From positions 4,402,001-4,466,000 of the forward strand of contig JAECYW010000001.1 of assembly GCA_023014335.1 (NCBI GenBank): a stretch of DNA of 64,000 nucleotides. Reading direction: 5' to 3'. The DNA comes from Galerina marginata. Its lineage: Eukaryota; Basidiomycota; Agaricomycetes; Agaricales; Galerinaceae. The position numbers and the translations under genes were made by a program. Shown one piece after another: positions 12,235 to 23,226 of the stretch; positions within the stretch are counted from its first letter, which is position 1; each line of letters starts with the position of its first letter. The notes under the pieces were generated by a model, which worked only from the letters and a program-made list of their open reading frames with translations, was not told where the DNA came from and searched no databases.

Positions 12235-12570
12235 GCTCTCCGAATCGTATTAATTCTAAGTCGAGTTTTGTAAGTTATATATATCATGGAGAGACTGTAA
12301 ATGCTTCACCAAAGGGTCAATTGGGTGGGAGGAAGGAATAGCAACGCACCTGGGACTCGGGAGTGTGCCTTTATGATAACTCTCCCCGATTCGAGGTCGC
12401 CATAAATAGAACTTGTGATCAGCATCGACTTTGAGGCATTGTATGGATTTCCGGCCCGTATGGAGGGTAGCCGAGGTCCCATTAGTATGCGACTAATATC
12501 ACATAAAGGTAACATCCTCACGATGACAACAAATTCTGTTATTTCCTGTTCATTTTTTTGGATAACACTC

Positions 12571-13233
12571 ATGGTACTAAAATCACCAAAGTCAAATCCC
12601 AAGGTCGGGGCAGATGGCTTGACCAAGCAGCAGCGCTATGTCCAAAGGTTAGGCATAAGTCTCTATAATTGATCAGCCAAGCGCTTACTGTAGGATATCT
12701 TCGACAGAAATAAATCTAAAGTCTATGCTGCAAATGCTGTGCGCAACAAAGAGCGCCGTAAACAGCTGTACGTTTATACCAATGATATTCAACTCCCATT
12801 CTCTAACGTTCACAGTAAGGGAAGTTCTGGAAACCTTGGAACGTCCAACTCAGATGCAGAACTATCGAATGAGGGTGTATTAGACGAATCTCGAGACTTG
12901 CAAACCATTGTTATGGGATGGGTTGAGAAAGTCGACAAAATTCTGGCTCGACGAAAAGAAACAGACTGTTTGATGAGCTCATCAGACCTTCAAGGCTTCA
13001 AAGACCTGGATCGAGCAGGGAGGGAGATCATAGAGATCTTGGAGAAAATTCCGACCATCTTACCATCGGACGCACTTTCTGCTCAAATATTTTGGACAAC
13101 TCGATCATCTCTGTTGAAAGTAGTCACAGCCAGGATTACTCTAATGAGAGGAGACGCAGAGTGGATTGGTGAATGTGCGCGAGGCTTAGCTGGAACATCC
13201 AGAACATATAGGATCTGGATTGCTCGTAGTTAA
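12571..13233 (+). CDS. Unknown protein with basic N-terminal helix (3 exons)
   Basis: Exons 12571-12647, 12708-12767 and 12816-13233 join in phase (GTTAGG and GTACGT donors, CAG acceptors), giving 184 residues. The start is rich in Lys/Arg/Asn (QQRYVQRNKSKVYAANAV, then RNKERRKQ), like the short basic repeats seen in many Agaricomycete proteins next to mobile elements. The rest is helical and acidic (about residues 60-150), without a recognised domain. It is divergent to the KDZ-side genes and lies upstream of the AT-hook gene on the same strand. The 3' end could extend by splicing past 13,233. Confidence 0.45.
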
Positions 13234-13237
13234 AGGA

Positions 13238-13698
13238 TCAAGGATTCGTAATTCCACGGCCAATATGCAAAGCTGAAGAATTTAATTTATATTTAATAAA
13301 GACAGCTACACTGGCCCGAAACGACGCCAACGACAGAGGAGCGCGTTGCCAGACAGACATGGACAGCAGCAACGACGAGGCGACATCGGCAACGGAGGTA
13401 TGAAACATCAATTGTATGATAAGTTGCTCCAGATCCATCGGAAACCATTCCGGTGACGCTCTCAATTAAGAGAAACCCATGTGCTTACTGTGGCTGGAGA
13501 TATGGATTCCGGTCTTTCAAGTTTTGTTTCTATGGGCATACAGCATGGGTAATATTCATGAGGAATGATGAGACGGTGGCCGATTTGATCGTTGGAACCC
13601 AGTGAGGAAGAACTCCCATATGATTTCTCTAGAACTATGCAGAATACCTCTAAATCTATGCATAATCTCAGAGGTACAAGGATGGAGGCTGCATCCAT
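13238..13698 (-). other. Two open minus-strand frames, unresolved
   Basis: Frames 13698-13462 and 13465-13238 look moderately protein-like (for example EVFCIVLEKSYGSSSSLGS), but the only splice pair joining them would leave an intron of under 30 bases. I do not claim a gene. Confidence 0.2.
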
Positions 13699-13816
13699 AG
13701 TCCTAGTTCTACCGAAAAGCCGTAAACAGGAGAGTCACAGAAAATAGAGCAATCGAATCGGAAACACGCCGGATTTTCTTGGTGAACGCTCTCCTTCCCT
13801 CCATCTTGTCTCTGGC

Positions 13817-15901
13817 ATGGGTAAACCATGGACTACAGAACCTCAGAAAGAGTGGCTCATGTCTAAGCGGGATGATTTTTATGCTGCCCGTGCAGCTTCG
13901 CGGATGCCCCGATTCCAGCTGACAGTCCAGAAGGAGTTTTTCGACCGTTGGCCAGAGCGTGCAGTTGTGTTCCCCTCCAAATCCAAGGAAGAGGCGCTCT
14001 CAGCCGAGGAGCAAGGAACATTGGCTTTAGCCGTAATTGCCCGTAGAGGAGTAAGCCACTATAATAGCTTTTCCTTGAACAGTCTAACAATTGGGGAAAT
14101 AGCAACTGAATAGTTGGTTTTACAACAACACGGTCCAAAAGTCGAATGGCGGAAAGCATGCTCTTGGACTTCTCTCAGCTGTCACGTCTAGTTCGGGTGG
14201 TTCAGGTCCCAAGAAACGCGCTCCGCAGGCTATTGAAATTTACCAGAAGCGTTTTGCCAACAAGATTGCTCCTATCGTTGCTGAGAAACGCAGAATTATC
14301 AATGCTACTTCTCCTGCCGAAGGTTTGGCCGTCCGCCGTGAAGTAACTCAGAAACTTTGGAACGAAGAGAGCCAGGAGGTTAGAGACGCGATCTTGAAGG
14401 AACTCAGCGAGTGGAAGAAGACTAGAGAGGCCGAATTACTGCAGTTGAACACGATGGAAGCGCAGGGGTTTGTAAGCAGGACGCCAAAGGAATACGAGAC
14501 GTGAGTTTGTGGACACTGAACACTAGTTTTCGTGCTAACATTCTCACAGTGCAATTAGAGCGATGCCTGAGATGCTGAACAACATGCTTCAGAAGTTCTC
14601 AGAGGCGACAGGATGGGTCTACTACCTTGCCGCAGGAGGTCCGCTTCCATCAGCGGACGGCGCTATCCACATTAAGCAGTAAGTCCCAAACAGCATCCGC
14701 AGTATTAATATTTCTGAGACTTTTACGGTTGAACTGAAGTTTCTACGCGGGTGAGCGTACATCGGATGGGAGCTCCTTTCGAAAGGCGTATTTGGGCTTT
14801 GATGATGGGTTGGTTAAGCCGTTTTCGGCACATCTTTTGAACTGCTTTCGTGAGTCTCTGCCATTCGTGATAGACTGATGCTGACCTTTGTCGCCATTTT
14901 TAGCACCAGACCGCCGTGCTGCAAGGTCTATCGTAGCTTCAACGGGTAGCTCAGTAACTGATCCCGACGTTGCCGAATCAGACAGGATTGGCGATATAGA
15001 CCATCAGGGACAGGCCGACATTTCTCAACTTGCTTCAGAATTCCCAAATTCCGACCAAGGAGCTGTAGACGGCGAGGGTGGCAATGCTCCACTCCCCGAA
15101 ACGGACTGGGACGAGTTGGGACGCTTATGCTTGGAGTTTGAGAACGCCCGTCCTCTAGCACATGCTGAACCAACAAACCTTTTCGACATTGACTTCGATC
15201 ACTTTGTTTCTGATGCATCCTTCCTCGAGTCCGAGGTTCCTGGCAATCAGTCCAGTGAGACTATCTTTTCCTTGGCACAGAAGAACATCCTCAACGCTGC
15301 TCTACTCGCATCTGTCGGTCCCGAACACGCGCTAGGTGCTCCAGAGCCAGCGGAGATGCCCCCGCAACTCAACCCTGTTATCACCACCTCCGCGACAACA
15401 CTTCCTACTTTACCACCAGTCCCTTCGCTGCTTACTTCTTTGCTCACTGGCACTTCACCGGCCTCCAGTGGCCCATTGTCCTCTCCTGCGGGTGCAATCG
15501 CCTCTTCGAGGCCAAACGCGACGATGGCATATGATTATGTCCTCGGGGGTATTCTGTCACCTGTTAATGTGATGCCGATCCTACCCCCGAACACTATCCC
15601 AGCCCAAATTCCCACTCCTCAGCATAACAACGAAGAGAATGTACCCGCGACTCCGAGCTTAGTTGAAAGCAAAGCAAATAAACCACGAGGAAGGAAGCGC
15701 AAATCCGCCGCCCCGGGAAACCCTGCCCCAAAGAAAGCACGCGCAACTCGGTCAACCGCAGGCACTGCATTGCTGGCGCCTCCTGCGTCCGCTACTCCAG
15801 TGACTGCAACTAAGGCGACTGGTAGCAAGAAGAAGTGGAAGGGATGGGTATGGTGTGACGAAGATGGAAATGTGGTTGAAGATCCTGTTGGCGAACGTTG
15901 A
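13817..15901 (+). CDS. Conserved Agaricomycete protein with AT-hook-like C-terminal tail, 5 exons, 622 aa, intact
   Basis: Exons 13817-14050, 14103-14500, 14550-14678, 14740-14849 and 14904-15901 join with GT-AG introns in phase. The N terminus (KPWTTEPQKEWLMSKRDDF, a WPER motif, then QLNSWFYNNT and KKRAPQAIEIYQKRF) follows a layout I have seen in many unnamed mushroom proteins that occur in multiple copies. The middle (EEWKK-type coiled helix, ATGWVYYLAAGGP, IKHFYAGERTSDG, FDDGLVKPFSAHL) is also conserved in style. Residues 300-540 are Ser/Pro/Thr-rich and likely disordered. KPRGRKRK at 550-557 and a second Lys/Arg cluster look like DNA-binding AT-hook sequence; the last residues hold WKGWVWCDEDG. 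A nuclear DNA-binding role is inference. Its presence beside an intact KDZ gene may be chance or linkage. Confidence 0.85.
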
Positions 15902-16186
15902 TGACATTTACGTTACGCAGATCTTATTTCAACAATAAGATTGATGCATGGGCCTTTTTTCAACAAAAAGACCGTTTCCAAATGTTATTTTTTGTATTTT
16001 AAAAAGCAAAGCTGTTTGAAAGCCGTCTGAAATTTGACTTACAGTTACTTGTTCGTTAATTAAGCAGTGAAGAGGGTATCCACTTCGGAATTCAGCCCCT
16101 CTACATTGATAGGGATTGTCACGGGCGGGGGTTTTGGATCACCCGCGTCGATACCCGTTGAGTTATGGGAAAAAAATCATGTGACA
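15902..16186. other. 3' flank of the AT-hook gene, nothing else seen
   Basis: AT-rich at first (possible poly(A) signals around 15,960-16,000), then GC-rich short inverted words (for example cgggcgggggtttt with later acccg). No gene. Confidence 0.4.
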
Positions 16187-16242
16187 GGCTGGTCATGTAA
16201 GGCGGTCCGATTTTGAAAACGGGCCTCCTTATACGACCAGCC
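16187..16242. repeat. Imperfect inverted repeat, 23-bp arms
   Basis: 16187-16209 pairs with 16220-16242 at 19 of 23 positions around a 10-base loop. The loop and right arm (tttgaaaacgggcct then a ccag end) recur at about 22,893-22,923, so this is probably the end of a dispersed element. Confidence 0.6.
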
Positions 16243-16261
16243 ATTCAACATTTTTAATTAG

Positions 16262-16562
16262 TCTTCTGGACATTCTCTAATCTTATGCATAAATATCAGT
16301 CCCCATAAGGCATCTTGATAATGGTCTGCATAAGTAACCATGTGGGTCGCACGAAAACCATTCTGAATTAGGATATCCTCTCGAGAAATACAGATATTGT
16401 AACGTCCATTTGGTATTTCTCTTACAAAATGCATAATCTCGCTCGTGTAAGTACCCAGCATCGCCACTGCTTCTCGAGTTATACATTTTTATGCATGCTT
16501 ATCGATGCTCATCAGGAATCTCTTGGAGAAGCCTTATGGCTCTCATTAGAAGCACATTATGT
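16262..16562. repeat. ~300-bp direct repeat, copy 1
   Basis: This copy matches 17176-17466 in order along its length (shared words include ctaatctt, gcataaatatc, taaggcatct, gaattaggatat, ctcttacaaaatgcat, atacatttttatgcat, ggagaag). The pair could be long terminal repeats of a small degenerate element with a ~610-bp interior, or two insertions of one short element. I see no clean TG...CA ends, and target duplications were not identified. Confidence 0.7.
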
Positions 16563-17175
16563 ATATAAAGATTATGTCACATGCGGTAGAGAGTGTGTCA
16601 AATGTCGAAGACCAAACTTATCAGACTTGAGTAGTGAGACCAGGCTAACACATCAATTGCAATCTTTAACATTAGTCCGTTGTTGGGAAACGGAATGGAC
16701 CTCAGGACCTAGTAATGAGTTCTGGGTATCCGATTCAGAAATTCGCCCTCCTAGTCCCTTCAGGAATCGAAATTTGAACTACAATCAAGGTTGGTTGGAG
16801 GCGATGCGTAGGTAGACCAAAGTAAATTATCGGGCAACTGCAAGCGCTGGCCTGGCATAGGTGTTGCGCGTTGATGCGTTGACGGTCCGTATTGCCGAGA
16901 CCACAAATTACTTTCGTATCCTATCACGTGAGGTACGAAAGTAATTTGAGGTGACGGAAAGCCGGACCGCGGATCGCAAATTCGGTATATTCCGATATCG
17001 GTTGGTATCTCGTCACTGAACGCGCCCATTGTCATTGACGATGGCAATTGCGATTGATCGCTGGCTATCATAGTGAGGGTACCCGCTCTGTCACCACTGT
17101 AGACGATGCCAAGGCGCACTGCCCATGCCCTGTCAATAATTAAAGGCCGTGTGAATGGTGTGATAGTAGGCTTTT
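16563..17175. other. Interior between the two direct repeats
   Basis: A minus-strand frame is open from 17119 to 16760 and looks protein-like in its first half (AGTLTMIASDQSQLPSSM, then IPTDIGIYRICDPRSGF), but starts with GTG and has no family I know. It could be an exon of the signal-peptide gene to its right, though phase does not match, or part of the mobile element. No reverse transcriptase or integrase sequence is present. Confidence 0.3.
16904..16948. repeat. Perfect 15-bp inverted repeat with CACGTG in the loop
   Basis: 16904-16918 is the exact reverse complement of 16934-16948; the 15-base loop contains the palindrome CACGTG. It lies inside the interior of the direct-repeat pair. Confidence 0.8.
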
Positions 17176-17466
17176 CAACATTTCTCTAATCTTCTGCATA
17201 AATATCGGTCCCCGTAAGGCATCTCAATAGTTGTATGCATAAGTAGCCATGTGGTCTCCCAATGATTATTTCTGAATTAGGATATTTTCTCGAGGAATAC
17301 ATAAATTGTAACCCCCCTTCGGTAATTCTCTTACAAAATGCATAGTCCTGCTCGTGCAAGTGCCGAGCGCCACCACATCCTCTCGTTTCATACATTTTTA
17401 TGCATCCTTCTCATTAGAAGACTTTCTGGAGAAGACTTATAGCTCTTATTAGAAGGATATTTTGTA
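17176..17466. repeat. ~300-bp direct repeat, copy 2
   Basis: Second copy of the 16262-16562 repeat in the same orientation. It lies within the putative first intron of the signal-peptide gene starting at 17589 on the minus strand. Confidence 0.7.
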
Positions 17467-17505
17467 TAATTATAACGTCCTTGCCTGACATAAGTGGTAT
17501 CTTAC

Positions 17506-17589
17506 GCGAGAAACGACGGCTGCCTGAGCGGGGAATGCAGAGGCCGCAATCGCGAGGAGAAGGCTGGAAAACTTGGTGGGGAAGTGCAT
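17506..17589 (-). CDS. Signal-peptide first exon of a secreted protein; downstream exons not found
   Basis: The 28-codon exon starts with ATG at 17589-17587 and encodes a textbook secretion signal: Lys at residue 6, a Leu/Ala-rich core and a likely cut after AQA (residue 23). It ends with a good GTAAGA donor in phase 0, and a TATA box lies about 95 bases upstream. The expected second exon does not follow; instead a ~300-bp repeat copy begins about 40 bases into the intron. The gene is probably broken by the repeat, unless the next exon lies beyond it in a form I could not recognise. Confidence 0.5.
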
Positions 17590-17681
17590 GTTTGTGAAGT
17601 AAACTTGTAACTTGTAAATAGGCTTGGTAGCATAGCGACTTGGGTTAGTTGCTGAAGTTCTGAAGCGCGATAGGCCCATCC

Positions 17682-17688
17682 TTTATAC
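17682..17688 (-). promoter_or_regulatory. TATA box (TATAAAG) of the signal-peptide exon
   Basis: Minus-strand TATAAAGG lies 93-99 bases upstream of the ATG at 17589, followed by a leader without ATG. Spacing fits a TATA-driven, highly expressed secreted-protein gene. Confidence 0.55.
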
Positions 17689-17699
17689 CGTTTGAAGTC

Positions 17700-20600
17700 A
17701 GAGGCAGGCTGTTTCTGTAACTCCCGCGATGAGATCGGTTTTAGCTACAGAACGAGTGCAGTAACCAGGGCTGTCTGAATTTTTCAATAAACGCTGGATT
17801 CTACCTTCGAAACACACGAAATGCACGGTTCCAAACTTAGAAAAAGGTATGTCGTGCTATTTTATCGCATGCCTCGTGCTCGACCACAACTGTCACCCCA
17901 ACAAACATTTCTTGAGTTATAGTGTATGTAGATCATCACGTAAATAGGCTGGCCGGAATTCATTTTTTTTGACCCGTCAAATGTGTGTTTCAAACTGAGA
18001 TTCCGATACCTTAAAACGGGTTTAAATATCTCGACAAACTGGTAATCTTCAAAAGGTAGATTTTACACGTTGAATGGCTTATATTAACCCGGGTAGCGAG
18101 AATCCAAGACGGGTAAAATCCGACAAAGAATTAGTTTTAATTCCTCGCTCACAACCTGTGTCAAACAACCCGTCGGACGAGGAGCGGATCAGTTTGCCTA
18201 GTTATACTGACCCACCCCACTTGTTTCCACACCCAGTTACACTGGGAACCTCACTGGGAAAAATAACACGGTCTGAGGCGCATAGTGGTATGTATGCTCG
18301 TGTTATTTGCCTCTGCCCGTACCCAGGGATAGTCGTGAGACCGGTAAAATCTTCCAGGGATCGTAAATCCAGATCCGCGTGGAAAACAAGATCAATTCGG
18401 ATAGAAAGACTGGCTGACTGACCCGCGTATCGAAATTCATAATGTGAGAAATTGTTTGATGATTGATAATCCTTTTTCTAGTATGCTGAAAACAAGACTG
18501 CTGGGTAAAACCACTATCACCGTAGAGTAGCCATAAAAAATGTTCGCCTCCAAGACCAGAATATGCGTTAGATAGCGACTGAGAGGAGGGTCTAAGTCCC
18601 GAACCGTAATTGATGTAGATCGGACGAGCCAACACTGGCAGCGGGTTTGGTATGCACCACATATTGAACGCAAAGTAACGAGAGCTAACACGAGTGTTGG
18701 AAGGGCCTAGGCCCAGGGTAACCAATTCCCCTGTACCATTTCGGTCAGAATAGTGACAGCTAAAAAATCGATAGAGCAGCGCTCTTCGCGTCCACACACA
18801 GGGATTCAAGCGAAGTTGAGCTACCCAGCCAATGAAAAACGAGGGATGAGGGAAGCCGCTTGATCCCATCATCGGGCTTACCCTCTTTCGGCACTAAAAC
18901 AAACAAACCTCTGAGTGTGAACGCGAGCCGAACTGCTCTATCGATTTGAATTTAGCTGGAAAATGCTTATCACGCCTCATGCTGCTCATGCAACGTCAAA
19001 TTCCATTCGAAAGGTACATTAACTAACTTTAGTGACGCCAGCGGCGCTATGTACAACAATTGGTGTGATCAAGTGATTCCATGACCGCGATCAGATGATC
19101 AATCACTTACGGTAGAGTGGCAGTCTTATCTTTTCCTTCCAGTTTAAGTACCAAAATTTGAGTGCCCTGCGGAATAAATCAGCCACAAAAATAGAATTGA
19201 GGTCACTTGATACACACGTCAGGCAACCGTGAGGACGACTGGACTACAGCGTATTCAACGTCGCCGTTGCTGCTCCAAAAAAAGACCCTCGTTCCCGCCT
19301 GTGGACAGCATTATAAGATTTTAGAACGATTACAAATGATCTGTAAAGCCCACCAAGAAGGCGTTCATTTTAGGTCTTGGGGTAAACAGGATTTCTTTCC
19401 TCCTATTTATATTCAAAGGCAAGCCGCCCCAGGGCCAGCAATTCAAATGACAGTGTCTTTTCTGCGATGACCAGTCAAAGCCTTGCAAAGTTACGTTGGA
19501 TGCTTCAGGACTGGCGTTGGCGTTGACGAAATTGCAGGCAGCGGCGCTTTCGTAAATTCCTTGGCATGTTCTGCTTGTTCCATTTGACCTGCCATCTGAT
19601 AACAATAAAGCAGAACAATAAAGACACCGCATGGTGGTCACCGGATTAATAAAAGGTAGAACACTTTCGAACCTCCCGAAAGGGAGGTAAACAATGGACC
19701 AGAGACCGATGTGACGACTTGCAGGACGGACCGTGAGATAACAAGAAAATCTCAAGAACAACCTGTGGAACCATAAGACCTAGGGCATAGCCGAACCTGG
19801 GTCGGTATTGAGGCGTCCCGGGTACGGAATCCTGGAATTTCAAAGGTGAATCCCCCAGAGCATGGACCTCCTTTTCCCTGAAAGTTGGTAATGTGTAATT
19901 TAGTTATAATGTTATATCGTTCAACGGCCAACAGCTGTTGCCTTGAGCTATCGCAATTTAAAAAGGCCGTACTGCCGCGACTAGCCGTCGCATCAAGAGG
20001 TTGGGTAGGGAATGGACAGTCCTTCAGCTTTTCGGCAGTATGCATGCCGTGTTCCAGACAGGCTATACGATTAGAAACTCCTAGACGTAAATGAGACTCG
20101 CAATGTACAGTGTGCAGTGTACATGAATGCTCGCGCGGGCAATTTATTAATTTATCTTCACTGCGGTTCCTGCCACTCGTTTCATCACAATTCCAGTCGT
20201 CTTGATGAGCTGGATTTTTGGAGGTGGCTATGTCGTCGAAGACAGGCAGTACTTGGTGCGTAGGTGCTTTTCATGAAGGTAGTTGACCTGTGTTTTGCAG
20301 AATATTTGGAAGAGCAAACGGACGTTTGGTGTTCATTCACTTCTTCAGTAGTGGTAATGCCGAAGTTCAGCTCAACCCACTCAGCAGAATTTTATACTGA
20401 ACCTTGGACGGAACTAGCGGTTTTGGTCCGGGACCGCGCACCACCAAATCGATAGTCGTGCCCTCTTCCGAGGCTTGTGCTATGACGTAGTTCTTTATCA
20501 CCACCTCTCTTATTTTTTCTGTGGTGCTACCTATCAACGTTTATTCACACTTCAGTCAACGAGATTATGGAGACACCGTTGCATGTGGACCAGTGGTGTG

Positions 20601-20728
20601 CAGTGGAATCAACAGCGCTGAACCGTTCAGCGCGTCAGCTACCCTCTCGATTCTCCCGCTCTCAACTATGGCACCCGTGCACATTCATATACAGGGCAAC
20701 CAGAAATGTATGACTACTTATCTGGATG
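17700..20728. other. Gene-poor stretch
   Basis: Open frames at 18074-18421 (+), 19761-19330 (-) and 20045-19752 (-) have no recognised family or consistent introns. The minus frames have several cysteines and could be a decayed secreted gene, but no ATG with a signal peptide is visible. A short palindrome (tgtaca...tgtaca) lies near 20,104-20,123. Confidence 0.35.
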
Positions 20729-20781
20729 CACTTTTAATTCACTCAGCCCGCGCGCGCCACAGCCTGAACTCGTTGAATTGG
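20729..20781. repeat. Half copy of the GC-rich foldback element
   Basis: It carries both hallmarks of the right arm of the element at 21565-21735: tgcacttttaat followed by cccgcgcgcgcc and a tail ending gttgaattgg. The left arm is absent. Confidence 0.6.
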
Positions 20782-21564
20782 CAGTACTTTCCTTTGTGGC
20801 TGACAGAAACAAAGGTAATTAATGAATAGAAAAGATATCTGGGTCACTAGTGGGAGGTCCCTCTCTGAAGTTTGGTCAATTAGACCTAAACACCTAATTG
20901 TTCAAGGTATTTCCTCAACCACCTTCCATCGAGGTTTACAAAAAGAAGCTATGTATCATGAATTCATCCCTTAGTACCTAACCCGTCTTACTAAAATATG
21001 GGGCTAGCTATGAGCTTGAAAGTGGAAAGTTGAGGCTAAAAGTCACTTCGCAACAGAGGGCGGAAAGACTACCCTCGGAGTCAACTGTTCCATAGGTCCG
21101 GGCTGTCCAGCCAGCCGTACCGAACCTCACGAATTTTCCAATCGATCGTAGTCGATGGTTCAGTTAACTTGCCATGACTCATCAATATAGTGCAGTGCAG
21201 CCACCAGTATAAAATCAGAAGTTTATGATTCAAGTTATTACCCGACACAGCACGGCCTGGAAAGCAATGTATAAGTCCGTAGGGTGGAGGATGGATGCTA
21301 CACTGTACAGGACCCAGATATTTCATGTGCAACGCAAGGTGACTTCAAGACGGGAGTGGCCAAAATTTCAATCGGGCATTTACTCTGTCAAGACACATGG
21401 GTAGTACGTCGTTAGTATAAATCAGAATTTCGCAATAAGATTGCATGAAGAGCATCTTGGCTGGACTTCTTAAAGATGTCTCTTTCCAGAGAGTCAGATT
21501 AAGTCCAAAAATTATTTCAGACATCAGACTACAACATATCTATAGGCTTCAGAGAGATTTAGTA

Positions 21565-21735
21565 CCAATTTGACGATTTCAGCCTTTGGCGCGGGCGGGA
21601 TCAATCAGCACGCGTCATGAGAATTAAAGTGCACCCGGACTATGACTATATGACTGTCCACGTGCACTTTTAATCATTTTTGATCCCGCCCGCCCAGATC
21701 ATCTCGCGCCCGCGCGCCAAAGTCAGAACTTGTTA
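21565..21735. mobile_element. Foldback (MITE-like) element with nested GC-rich inverted repeats
   Basis: The left end (ccaatttgacgatttcagcc then tttggcgcgggcgggatcaa) is mirrored by the right end (ttgatcccgcccgccc ... gcgcgccaaagtcagaacttgtt). Inside, attaaagtgcac is mirrored by gtgcacttttaat. The whole unit is only ~170 bp and has no coding capacity, so any movement would need a transposase from elsewhere. Copies of one end occur at 20747-20781, 23186-23226 and 34741-34778. Confidence 0.65.
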
Positions 21736-21791
21736 TTAGCATCCCAGCTGTGTTCGGAACAATGTAATACAGTAAAAGGTATTGTCCTACA

Positions 21792-22185
21792 TCAAAGAGA
21801 ACCGTCAAGCTCCTGTATTTTCAGTGCTAATTCGTCCGCAACCTTTCTTATCAGGGTATCCCCATGCCGATATGCCTCTCCGAGCTTGAGTTCGCCAATC
21901 ATCTCTCTCCAACAGGCTTCGCCTACCTCCCCAAAGCTAAGTTTCTTAAATCTCGAAACTACTTCGCCATGGAATGATATTTCTCCGGTCAAGCAACTCG
22001 TCCTATGCCATTCCACCTCAATGCTGAACGACCTGCCCACGGGTTTTTTTAGACCAAGGGAAGAGCCGCGTTACTTCTGGTTCGAGTGCTAAATCCCAGC
22101 CATAGGCCGGGTCTTCCAAAGTCTTCCTAACAGGCACCCAACCGATACTATACTCCCTGTACAGGCTGTATGTTGACAGCTGAAT
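21792..22185 (-). pseudogene. Unidentified coding remnant with a frameshift
   Basis: One frame reads protein-like from about 22185 (SIGWVPVRKTLEDPAYGWD, later LFPWSKKTRGQVV) and stops near 22015; an overlapping frame from about 22040 continues protein-like (VVSRFKKLSFGEVGEACWRE, then KLGEAYRHGDTLIRKVADEL) to 21792. The two would make one sensible polypeptide with a one-base shift around 22015-22040. I do not recognise the family. No start codon or promoter is clear. Confidence 0.3.
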
Positions 22186-23185
22186 CCTTGAATTGTTGAT
22201 GTGCTAACATTTTTTTTCATCCCACTGTTCCTCGCGGCTCGGACGGTGAAGAAGAGCCTCGCCCAAAGGCCGTCATCAACCAATCGAATCGTTCTACAAT
22301 TCCTACCTCTCTGAAGTGCATCTCTCGTAAAGTGTTATCATCTGCCCCTCGAGTGGTTAAACCATCCGATTCCGCTTTCAGCTGGTTCTACCGCACTGAA
22401 GCCGACTATGCCACCACATAGGGCGGCCTATATCAATCCTTGGGACGAGAATCACAAGATCCGCGACGTTACTGTCGACTAACTTACACTTCGAACATAC
22501 GCCTCCTCCCACTTGTCCTTGCCTTTCAGTAACTGCCTCATCACAACCGTAAAGCAACGCGCCGCCACCTGCCACCCGATGTTCAACACTTAATCGTAAC
22601 CCTTACCTCCTTTAGTCAGTCAGTATTGCTCATCACCTACTCATTAAACTTTCTACGTTTTCATTCATTATCAACTCATTATTTGCAGTCTTTAATTTCC
22701 GGACATTCTTTCGTTCACTCATTTAAATCTCTGATTCTCAGTATAATCTGATTCTAGGTAACTATAATTTCGATGTAGATCACATATAATTATATAGCAA
22801 TCTAATTTGATGCCTTGGTGTAGAACATTAGATGCCGAAGCCTCGAGAGGAAGCTTGAAGTGAGGCAAATCCGTTGGAACAGTCAGGCCCTTTTTTGAAA
22901 ACGGGCCTGCCAACATGACCAGGTACCATATCGACCCGCCAAACTCGCCAAACCCTCGACCCGTACCCGTTAATACCCGTATCCGAAAAACGAGTTGATG
23001 ACTGGAGAAGAACTCTATCCAGCCGGGCAAGTTGAATCACCAGAGACATATCCAAGATTTCCGTGTAACCTGACTGAGCAACATGTATTGATTGAGATTC
23101 TACAACAATTCTCTCATTAGTGGGTCAGATATTCATTCCAGACATCCATTTCATGATATATTTCAACTAGAAGGAGGTTTACAGG

Positions 23186-23226
23186 CTATTTAACGATTTG
23201 AGGCTTTGGCGCGCGCGGGATCAATC
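23186..23226. repeat. End copy of the GC-rich foldback family (forward)
   Basis: It reads ctatttaacgatttgaggct then ttggcgcgcgcgggatcaat, matching the left end of the element at 21565. Paired with the reversed end at 34741-34778 it would face inward across 11.6 kb, but such a pairing is unproven. Confidence 0.55.

Noticed and set aside
12306..12626. 106-codon minus-strand frame overlapping the start of the 12571 plus gene
   Set aside because: It begins without ATG, has no known family and does not join in phase to the 79-aa gene; the overlapping plus gene has better splice support.
22070..22090. ggttcgagtgc resembling a tRNA B box
   Set aside because: No matching A box, acceptor stem or anticodon arm at the right distance; no tRNA was found elsewhere either.
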